From contig PCDI01000007.1 in the NCBI GenBank assembly GCA_002778195.1, positions 2,095,337-2,159,336 of the forward strand: DNA of 64,000 nt, read 5' to 3'. The notes under the pieces are model-generated. The model searched no databases. It worked only from the letters and a program-made list of their open reading frames with translations, and was not told where the DNA came from. This stretch comes from Raffaelea ambrosiae. Taxonomy: Eukaryota; Ascomycota; Sordariomycetes; Ophiostomatales; Ophiostomataceae. Shown piece by piece: positions 55,632 to 64,000 of the stretch. Within the stretch, counting starts at the first letter, position 1; every line of letters begins with the position of its first letter. The position numbers and the translations under genes were made by a program.

Positions 55632-56330
55632 CTACTCGTCACCTTGGAAAATGACTCTGGTGGACATCCACGCATACTGCACCACCTTGAAACGCGACTG
55701 TATTGCGCTTATACTGTCCATCTCCTCAGGGGTCAAAGCCCACCCGTCCAGCGCAAAGTTTGACTTGATACGCGAGGGCGTGACACTCTTGGGAATCATA
55801 CTCGTCCGGCTCTGCAAACCCCACCTGAGTCTGTGGTTGCTGGAGTCAGTTTCAAGTACAAAACTCAAACGCTTGGTGTTTTGTTCTTCTCCTTTGATAT
55901 TCTATATACTGCGACCTCTCCATATAGCGGACCAGAATTGTCGAGAGGAGACCCGACAATCCCTCCCCAGACAAGAGTACGCAGTGCAGTGTATGCTTTT
56001 TGACTTGCAATACGCGACCAGCTTAGGCCTGGAAAGTGACTTAAAACAATGCTCAACGAGGGCTTGCACAACTCCATCACCCCTGCTTTTCTTCCAGACC
56101 TCCACATCATAGTTTCCCGTTGTTAAAGTTAAGTGGTGTTATAACTTACTATGGGTTTATGGCGTGCATTTAGAAGCTCTTAGTTACTCGTAAATATAGA
56201 TGGTGGGTTACTTTAAACATGAGCCTTCGATTTGATTTACAGCTGGCACAATCTTGCTCGTCGGGTGGTTGAGCAAAGACTCTAGGTGAAAACTGGACGC
56301 ACCGATAGTTTAACATTCCTTTTTGCATTT
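55632..56330 (-). pseudogene. Decayed, 5'-truncated aldo-keto reductase
   Basis: Family-specific stretches occur in order on the minus strand but in different frames: TIGASSFHLESLLNHP and KIVPAVNQIEG (about 56310-56224), KLVAYCKSKSIHCTAYS (about 56025-55975), YRISKEKNKTPS (about 55905-55870), then LRWGLQ...MIPKSVTPSRIKSNF and LDGWALTPEEMDSI ending near 55632. Frameshifts or stops separate them, about 190 nt of unrelated sequence splits the third and second segments, and the N-terminal half with the catalytic Tyr/Asp region is absent. No splice pattern restores one frame. The ancestor was an NADPH-dependent carbonyl reductase of the AKR superfamily. Confidence 0.8.
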
Positions 56331-56514
56331 CTTTCCTGTAGTAGACTGCACCGAATTCTGAACGGCTTTATCAGTGACAGATAGGCAAACTTCACCCGTG
56401 TTCGGCAAACTAGACCTCAAACTTTAATGATGTCGCTACCGGGGCAGTGCAGTTTATCGAGAGTCCTTTCACATATCCAGGCAAAAGTACGCAAATAGTA
56501 AATTTAAACTCTAG

Positions 56515-57652
56515 TTACATGGCTGCTCTAACAAGACAAGTAGCATTATTTCGCACAGCAATGTAATCGCCACTGTTAATGGGGCCATACTTCTTCGGTC
56601 TTCCGGGTCCAAAGCATCCAGATAGACAGTCAATTACCTTTTCCCTGTCTGCCATCACAAAATATGGAACCGATCTTCATGCATGGGTTATTTTATCACT
56701 GCTGGAGCCACCCACGATACTCATAATATTCAAAGGTGGCTCTCTAACCCGATGCATGGTTGATCGTAGTCCGTCGTTGCTCCACCAACTTTGGAAAAAG
56801 TCACCTATGTTAACCAATAACTGTCCCAGGCATGTATGGCGCTGGGTTGAACTTTTCAACTCTAATGGATATCCTCAACTTCCAGCCCGCTCACTTCGTC
56901 CCGAAAATAAAGTATCAATGTTCCAAAATTGGTGTGGCTAGCTATTCTTTTCCATCTGGCCGCCACGAAGTATTGATTCCTCGACAGGCGGGTAATGCAG
57001 CAGACGGTTCTGGTTGTCCTTCTTCAAGATTTAAGTGATAATTCCAGAGATACTCTCCAGGTAGACCCATACCGACTGCTTTCTTACTGAGAAGTTGAAT
57101 CTCAAGATCCTAAATTTGGCCAAAGAAACACACGGAAAGAGTTCGGAAGCCTGGCAGCTTTTTTCCGATACCCACATTTTCCGAGTTCTTGCATCATTCT
57201 CGCGGCCAATTTCAAATGCCTCTTTAAGTCAGGAACCGTCCGCAACTAATCAATGCTGTCATCATCGAAGACCACTTGTAATACCTTCTATCGCCCAATA
57301 CTACTATAGCCCCGACATCACCAGCCATGAGGTGGATGAGGAGCTACTTCGCTAATGTTTTGAGGAAGACCAAAATAAGTTGGCATTATTTACAATAATA
57401 CAAACCAGACGGATTGCTTCAATTAGAACCGATTGCCCCAAGACGGATGTCCGCGATGAACTTATCCATGTAAATGCGCCATTTATAACACCCTACGGCA
57501 AACCGTGGTTTTTAATGTATACAAAGCCGAAGTCTTTAAATGCTTCAAGGTCGGCTTTTCCAACGACAACAATACCCCCAAAACCACGGTAATAAACGGG
57601 GGTCAGAGTTAATAAACGGTATAATTAGCGAGGGGTCACTGCTCTGGTCCAT
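56515..57652 (-). pseudogene. Decayed 2-oxoglutarate/Fe(II) oxygenase (isopenicillin N synthase-like)
   Basis: Nearly full-length on the minus strand but broken by several stops and frameshifts. Recognisable in order: GKADLEAFKDFGFVYIKNHGLP (about 57560-57500) then an in-frame TAG, VAPHPPHGW then TGA, KVLQVVFDDDS, LKEAFEIGRENDA, NRLLHYPPVEES, VNIGDFF and the second iron ligand in STMHRV, then VPYFVMADREKVIDCL, GCFGPGRPKKYGPINSGDY. At the HxD position the sequence reads PHQF, so the metal-binding Asp appears lost. The family uses O2 and 2-oxoglutarate (or O2 alone in IPNS) for hydroxylation or ring closure, often in secondary metabolism. Clearly non-functional as read. Confidence 0.88.
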
Positions 57653-57910
57653 ATTGACTAGACCTCAACAATCCCTCGAAATATACAGGTACAGTTGAAG
57701 TTGTTTCTCTGCGTTTTTCACATATTCATGAGTATTGCAAAACGAGAACCCGTATTTGATATCAATGGCTTTCATTTGTACCGAAATAGAAACAACTACA
57801 CTCGATGGAAATGGTGTCTGGCCGTCCCGAAACGGAGCGCGCCGGCGATTTTCGGTTTGCCGATCAACCTTACCAGTCGGCCAACTGGCTCTCCAATTAA
57901 TATCATCTCA

Positions 57911-60266
57911 TTAAGGGCAAGGCACATTCTCATCGGACTGCCGTGTGCGCATAATCTGAGCGGCTTGCGTGAAGAACGAGTCAATTCGCAGAGCGACCGG
58001 CCGCAAAAGACTAATCGCAACTTTATCTGCGACGGCACTAAGGCGATGCAAAGAATCGTGGAAACTTCCCAGAAGATGGAACGTGTGTTCAACTTGAGCC
58101 GGATCTGGTGCGGATAAAAACAAATAGATAAGGAAGTTTCCACATAAAATGAGTTGGGACCGAGCATCTAGAGGCAGACGTTAGACACCAGTAAGGTCCG
58201 GTTCAACACAACAGGCACGACTTAGTGAAAAACCAGGGAAACAATCATACGTAGTCCCCAAAATGCATGCAGACACTCGGTGGAAATGTTCCGCATGAAG
58301 TCGATGAACGGAGAGAAAGCATCTACTGCCGAGGGGAAAAACCGCCTGAGGCTAGAATTTGGATCGTGTCTTGCATCCTTTGTCACCGGGCTCATGAGAG
58401 CACGGAAGGTCAAAGCTAGGGCTGCATAAAAGGACAGGTGAATTGGGGCTGGTGGCCGTTAATCTTTAGTCTCGGGGTTTGAACATTGCAAGACAGTCCG
58501 TGGCATACTGTGTCCAAGGCTTACCGTTGTTCGCGCTACGTATACCCGCCGAAAGCCGACTCTCGATGACAAGGCATCTTGGCAGCAGTGAAGCCCAGTC
58601 TTGTAACCCCCCCCGGAGCCGTAGAAGCCCAGATTCTCTCAATTGAGTGTCTGCCATGGTCTCCGTATATCTGACATCCAGGCTAAAAAAACAAAAACAA
58701 AAAAAACAAGTCAGTTAAATATTTTAGCAGAAGAGCATGCGAGACATACAAAGAAGATAAGACGAGTTCATGGACCATGTGACTGATAGAAATGAATTCA
58801 AAGAGCCTAGCGCACACCGAAATATTTAGATGGGCATCTTCCTTATCGACCGTGTGTTGTAAAGGGGAGGGGACATCCTCGCCGAACACGACGTCATCCA
58901 TCGTTAAAGCTGACGTTGTGAACGATTCGTGGTAGATGTGAGGCGGGTTGCCATGACATATCGAAGACCATGTGTCGGCGGCGACTGTGGCCCACCAGAG
59001 TTTCTTGCGAAGATGTTTTTCCCAGGCAGGGATGTTCCATTTGATGGGGTCTCGGTGCAAGCCAATTATTTGAGCACAAGCAACTGCTTGCGAGCACAAG
59101 GTCCATACCCTCGGGGTTTCTATTGTCGCGTTGTCTGCCGAGTTTTGGTGGATGAGCAACAAGCAGGCCTGCAAGGTCCAGAGGTTCGGACCGTGCATTT
59201 CTCTCTGCAACGAAGCTAACGAATCTTCGAAAAGCTCGTGTTGGTTAAATTCGAGACTCCGTGCCGAGTACTCGGGATCCCTTCGCCAGAAATTAGAAGC
59301 TAGTCCATAAACGGCCCCCCGGATCGATGCGGGGGTGGATTGCTTGTTTGTGAAGTAGGCCTCCAGGAATCTCGTCTTCGATAGCAATGGGTACACAGGG
59401 TGCACATGCTTGAAGTAGACACGGACGAGATCATTTGCGCAGTCCCCCACTGCGGCTTCTATGCGGTCAGAGGCGGCCTGTTTGGCAATATTGTCCGTGG
59501 GGGCAAACTCGTCGTGTAAGAGAGAGAAATGGACTGGAGGCTCGTGGGTGTCTGCACAACCTGGGTAGATTTGGATGATGTCTGCGTTGACCCGATTGAC
59601 CTCGTCGATGACGGCGGTTTTGAAAGAGGCTAGAAGTCCAGTGTCCTGCTCGGCTGACAGACCCATGGAGTGTGCTGTTTGGCCAACGTTATCTTCTAGA
59701 GTGTATATGGCAGTTTCATTGCTCCTCTTCCAAGGCACAGAACCAGCGTCAGATCGAGTGCCGCCGGTGCTGGTCACAGGCACCCTCGATTCTACTGTCT
59801 GTTCGAGGATGTCTGGGCTAATGGCAATTGGAACCGCTTCGATGGGCTCTTCGTGGACGCCTGGCCAAGGGGGGGAAAGCTCGGCTGATGATTCTGAAGC
59901 CGGACTCAAAGTTGTACGTGGAGGTCTCGTACCGGCTGTGATACTGGTGTCGACATTTTCCAAAGAGGAGTATGCCGAGGGCTGCGCCGATGTGATACTG
60001 GACGCCGTTGCTTGGCACTCCAGGCCTTTGCTTTGGCAGTATCGGCCTAAACAGAATGCACCGTTAGGATCCAATGGGAGGTGCATTGACCGACAACATA
60101 CACATTACTCACAAGGCGGCTGCGAATCAATCACGCATGCCGTTTTGCGTCTGCGACAGGCATCGCACGGGCGACTCTTACGACTTCTCCATTGACGCGA
60201 CTGCCCAAAGTCTGATCGTATCCGATACCGCCGACGACCTGACGCAGAGGGGCCATTCGAGTCCAT
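57911..60266 (-). CDS. Zn2Cys6 fungal transcription factor (Fungal_trans family)
   Basis: Five exons: 60266-60113, 60046-58750, 58682-58525, 58421-58251, 58167-57911; phases agree, 678 residues. Zinc cluster Cys34, 37, 44, 52, 55, 62 (CDACRRRKTAC...CRYCQSKGLEC); intron 1 splits the codon of Cys52. Residues ~63-190 are a Ser/Thr/Pro linker. The regulatory Fungal_trans (MHR) region from about residue 220 includes VYFKHVHPVYPLLSKTRFLEAYF and CSQAVACAQIIGLHRDP. The C-terminal exons carry LRGGLQDWASLLPRCL and FHLLGSFHDSLHRLS. It binds CGG-type DNA as a dimer and controls transcription in the nucleus. An in-frame upstream ATG at 60371 would add 35 residues. Likely local regulator of the adjacent genes, but unproven. 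Confidence 0.88.
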
Positions 60267-61019
60267 GGGATTTAGTGCTAGCCCGATCAAAGTTGGCCGA
60301 TGGGAAAAGCTGCAGCGGCGAAGAAACTCGGAGCCCGCTGTAATTTTAGGGTGTGTTGTACGGGCGGTCACAGCTGCCGACGGTAATTACTACGGCACAT
60401 ATCTGCTCTGTGTCAAACAGGAGAAGCGGGCAGAGCAGATAGGACCCGGGTAAAATACAAAATTTTCGAACGGCATCTTACCACTGACTACCGTATTCTA
60501 AGGACAATAAGATACTTAAGATAAGAGGAGGGGGAGGGTTTGCAGCCACTTTCTCGCTCCTTCTCATTGACGGGTGTATGCGTTATTTTTCCACATTAGT
60601 CCCTGTCGAACTGGCCACCCCGCTATCTATCTGATAGGGTTTGTTCTGGGACATTCCGGCCAGGTATCTACGATGACGTCTGAAGCAAATGTTTGCGAGT
60701 CACTTTTATGTCCATCTACGATCTATGATGATGCATGGCGGCTATCGTTGTGCCCGTGCCTCCAGCTGCAATTACAAACCGGAGTACTGTTTGGAATCTC
60801 CGTTTTTCAGAATCAATGGCTGCGTGGCAATGCCTGTGCAGCTTGGCTGAGATTGCAAATACGACATTCATGAAAGAGACCGAGCTTAATGCGATTGGGA
60901 CACAACAGACGTAGACCAAGATGCCCCCCTCCCCCCTCCCCTCTTTCTTTGACATATTTACTGAGTATATCTATTTGCTACATTAATTCCTCGCGCGTGA
61001 CTATTTGGGACCTCTTGGC
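60267..61019. other. Intergenic, regulator promoter / PL4 3' end
   Basis: About 0.75 kb between tandem minus-strand genes. It contains a C-rich patch near 60920-60945 and no recognisable gene. Confidence 0.4.
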
Positions 61020-63152
61020 CTACTGCACTTCTAGCCGCAGGGCATCGTACTGTACGTACACGCTCTGGGGCATCACCGCGCTCTCGTAGTCCGTGGCATT
61101 GTACGGGAGGCTCAGCACCATCTCATTGGTACCAATCTGTAGATAGTCCGCGGGGAAGACAAACTTGTGGGCCAACTGATAGCAGGAGACGCCGCTGCGG
61201 ACACCACACGAGGAGGAGTGGTAGTACCTGGGGCCGGGACGTTAGCTTATCTCAGATAGTCGACTCACACGAGGCAAGATAGGGGTAGGGACTCACGGAA
61301 TTACCCAGGGCTCTAGATCAAGCCCGTTGACCGCCACTCCAAGCTGCATGTTGGCCCACGGCTGCGATGCATTAAACGCGTCCGTGTTACCCGCAGCCGT
61401 CTTGGCTCCAGCCAACTGGACTGTGAATGTCGCCGTCGCACGGTGACCAATTAGATAGTGTGCTTCTAGGTCAAACTCGAGTGTCCAGTTGTTGATCTGC
61501 CCGTTCACACCAGCCACCGCATCTGGCCTTCTGCTGTTGGCATACCCGCCAAATACGGACCAGTGAATGTAGTTCCAGTCGACGGACGCCTTGCTGTGGC
61601 CGACGCGGAAGCGCACGCCCCCCGGGAAGTCATCCAGAAAGTCATAGGCGCCAAAGTAGATACGGTACTCGGGGGGGTGCAACTGGTGATCCGGGTCCCG
61701 TGTGTTGCCGTGGCGCCACTCACCACTGGAGTGGTCGGGTGTACCTAGGCGCCAGACTTCGACGCCGGCGGACTCTGCCTTCCAGACCACCACACCACTA
61801 TTTGTCGTCTGCCCTTCTCTCACAACAATGCTGTCCTGCGTATAGTCCCCAAAGATTCCATCGGCATAAATGGTCAGTCGGTAGGTGGCAGCCTTGACAC
61901 GGTCAATGGTCACCCGGCCATCCACACCAACATCTGCCCAGTACTGGTACGCACTGGGGTCCTGAACATTGTCCTGAACATCAACCCCGTCCTGTGCAAG
62001 AATTGCTATAGCGCGAAGCGCACCAACCGGCAAATGGATGCACGCAGTCCAACGGCCCCGGCCGGAGGAGGGAACATAGTTGGGCACATGTGGTGAAATG
62101 GTGTCATAAAAATCAATGTTCCAATCTGGAGAAGCCAGCTGCACTGCCTCATTGCGTAGAAACCGCCAACCATCCGACCCACGCCCTTCGGGCACGCTGT
62201 TAAAGTGGTAGTACTGCGGGCCAAAGGTTCGGTCGAAGCCGTCGGTAATATTGGGCGTTCCAGCGCCGTGGTGATTGGATACATAGTAGTTGTACACGAT
62301 ACCATCAACAACTAGGTCCGAGTGCAGAGGCCCGCCAAAGTAGGTGTCCTTGGTATTCATAACCAGCCAGGCGCCGAAAAGCGTCCTCTCCTTGGTGCTG
62401 TTCCCAGTGGCAGTGGCCCCAAACAAGCCATGCACCTGTTGATCTCGCCACTGCGCCGCAAATGTGTACTTGGTGTAGTAGTCACTGAATTGCTCCACGT
62501 ACGGGTCATTTGTCCGTCCCCTCAAATCCCACGTAGCATCTTGCACCGTCACCGCGTCCGTGGTATCGCCCGAGGCCGGGTTGGGTACGGGCAGCGGCGC
62601 CCACAGCGAGTCGTCCGTCACAAGGTGCGTCCATAGGTGGCCGGACTGTGGCCGAAATAGTGTGCGAAACTCCTGCAGATTACGTAGGAACGGGGTTGTC
62701 GCGTTGTTGTAGGCCAGCCGCGCAAACGTGTGCAACCCTGTCTCTCCATCGCGTAGGAACCAGTACATCTCCAGCAGCTGGCCAGTTTCCGGGTAGATCT
62801 CGCTCATAACAATGCCGCCGTATGAGCCGTCGTTGCTCTCAATCAGACGGTATGTCGGTGCAATAGATCCTGGGGTGTAGGAACCAGACGGGACGCAGTA
62901 ACAGTCCAGGTATGGACCTATGCCATAACGGCCGTTACCGGTCGATCCACCTGGCGTGTTGGGGATGAACTCTTCGACCCCGAGCAAGTCCTGGCCATCT
63001 AACGTAAGCATGTCGACTGCCCCCGTGGTCTTATTAACGGACATGAAAAGCCGGTCGTTCTGCAAACTCAGGAATGTTGCTGTCTCGCTGGCCAGCAGAC
63101 ATGCGGCCGTCGCTGACGCACCCCCTAAAACAATCACCACTGAGAGCAGCAT
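61020..63152 (-). CDS. Secreted rhamnogalacturonan lyase, polysaccharide lyase family 4
   Basis: Two exons: 63152-61297 and 61227-61020, phase 2; total 687 residues. Signal peptide MLLSVVIVLGGASATAACLL at the N-terminus. Three-part PL4 plan: N-terminal catalytic beta-sandwich (residues ~20-330, with GPYLDCYCVPSGSY, HTFARLAYNN, QEFRTLFRP), a fibronectin-III-like middle (DVGVDGRVTIDRVKAATYRLTIYA), and a C-terminal jelly-roll carbohydrate-binding part. The second exon completes the C-terminus (YYHSSSCGVRSGVSC... YVQYDALRLEV). The enzyme cleaves alpha-1,4 bonds of rhamnogalacturonan-I in pectin by beta-elimination. The in-frame GTG at 63197 is not the start. Preceded by a Zn2Cys6 regulator gene on the same strand. 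Confidence 0.92.
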
Positions 63153-64000
63153 GTTTCTTGATTTAGTTGTCAATAAGATTTTTTTTTCAATTACCACAGT
63201 AGCATGAAACAGAACGTGGCCTCATATACCTTGTTCGGGGCATTTAGAGGCGGCCGATTGTGCCCCCTTTCGGGATATGATTAGCCGAGCTTGCACGCAC
63301 AGGGACCAACTCTCGATACTCTTCCACGCTCGAGTAGTGAGGAGAACGAGGGGAAAGTATTGGTACCCCGGAGTTGTAATCCGCGTCAAGAAATTTTCCA
63401 CCAAACGGAGAGGCATTGCTTGCTTGGGTACCATTGTACGCCGGTTTTTGTGCTCGCAAGAGAATCGGAGGACTGGAAAAGAGTAGAATAAATGTTTCTC
63501 AATATGAATGCGGTGCGTGTTCTATCAAACACACAGGACATAAACACCATCGCCTGAAAAGAATACTCTTCCATTGTCTTGGTATCGCCCGGCATGGCCT
63601 GGTAATACACCGCGAATGTCAGTACAGTGTGGAGGCCATCCTACCAAATTCCATGACCCTAGCCACAGCGTGGATAGTTTCAAACGTTGCGGCCAACGCA
63701 AGCCAGGGCTTTGATGTACACATTCCTATCACCATGTATACTTTTGTCGACGGCATTGGCAGTCACGAGACCAACGAAAGAGACAAGGACTTCAACCACG
63801 AGCACCGACAGCGTGGTACCACGTAGCAGGCCCGGAGTAAAAGAAGCAGTAACGCCACAGTTGAATGAATGAATTAATTAATTTTACGTCACAGGCACCG
63901 CGTAGCGGTGCCCTTTCGTATCGCGCAACGGGGCGCATGTGACGGTGAATGGCGAGAGCTATCTACCTAGATCGACGCATCGTTTACAGTAAATAACCCC
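63153..64000. other. Upstream region of PL4 lyase and window edge
   Basis: Contains the PL4 promoter, with a TATATGA-like element about 75 bp upstream of the ATG. One minus-strand frame at 63244-63459 has protein-like composition and is listed separately. Nothing else recognised to the window end. Confidence 0.4.
63244..63459 (-). CDS. Unassigned protein-like C-terminal ORF fragment
   Basis: About 65-70 codons ending in TAA at 63244. The residues look like real protein (ASPFGGKFLDADYNSGVPIL, then SVEEYRELVPVR), unlike the random small ORFs nearby. There is no ATG; a TTTTCCAG about 20 nt upstream could be a splice acceptor. It could be the last exon of a gene extending to higher coordinates, or a remnant. 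I do not recognise the family and found no convincing upstream exon before the window end. Confidence 0.25.
   Translation of the reverse strand: MRAQKPAYNGTQASNASPFGGKFLDADYNSGVPILSPRSPHYSSVEEYRELVPVRASSANHIPKGGTIGRL

Noticed and set aside
56515..57652. RIP (repeat-induced point mutation) as the cause of oxygenase decay
   Set aside because: Several stops replace likely Glu codons (G to T), which is not the C-to-T at CpA pattern of RIP, and the gene is single-copy in the window.

Overview
The window is nuclear DNA of a filamentous ascomycete (Pezizomycotina, most likely Sordariomycetes). The evidence is short GT-AG introns (about 48-230 nt, mostly 50-110) with CTRAC/CTAAC-type branch points, genes on both strands separated by 0.3-3 kb, and fungus-typical families: Mnn9-type mannosyltransferase, eqolisin (G1) peptidase, Zn2Cys6 regulator, PX/PXB-DUF3818 protein, exocyst Sec3, CGR1. 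The assignment below class rank is inference. Exon models were built by hand from splice signals and reading-frame phase. All protein-family names are from recognition of motifs, not from a database search.

Layout. 0-42 kb is a conserved housekeeping block: a single-pass membrane glycoprotein truncated by the window edge; mitochondrial QRI7; proteasome beta5 (PRE2); a GT62 mannosyltransferase (Mnn9-like); peroxisomal E2 PEX4; a 1063-residue Ser/Pro-rich protein; ribosome-biogenesis factor CGR1; a tail-region single-TM coiled-coil protein; a seven-exon PX-domain protein; succinate dehydrogenase flavoprotein SDH1; a DUF3074 protein; a zeta-crystallin-like quinone reductase; a DUF1338/2-oxoadipate dioxygenase-like enzyme; a secreted AA12/sorbosone-dehydrogenase-like oxidoreductase; and exocyst SEC3. 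Several microsatellites and two minisatellites sit in the intergenic gaps, notably at 14.87 and 15.2 kb.

42-64 kb is more accessory: a secreted glutamic (G1) peptidase; an iron-type alcohol dehydrogenase / hydroxyacid-oxoacid transhydrogenase; a glutathionyl-hydroquinone reductase and a flavin-containing monooxygenase transcribed divergently from one 0.85-kb promoter; then about 4.5 kb without an intact recognisable gene that holds two gene ruins on the minus strand (a truncated aldo-keto reductase and a full-length but stop- and frameshift-ridden isopenicillin-N-synthase-like 2-oxoglutarate/Fe(II) oxygenase); a five-exon Zn2Cys6 transcription factor; and a secreted PL4 rhamnogalacturonan lyase. 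The neighbouring oxidoreductases, GSH-dependent enzyme and regulator, together with two decayed tailoring-type enzymes, look like an eroding metabolic gene cluster. That is the most interesting feature of the window.

No rRNA, tRNA, CRISPR array or intact transposon was recognised by eye.
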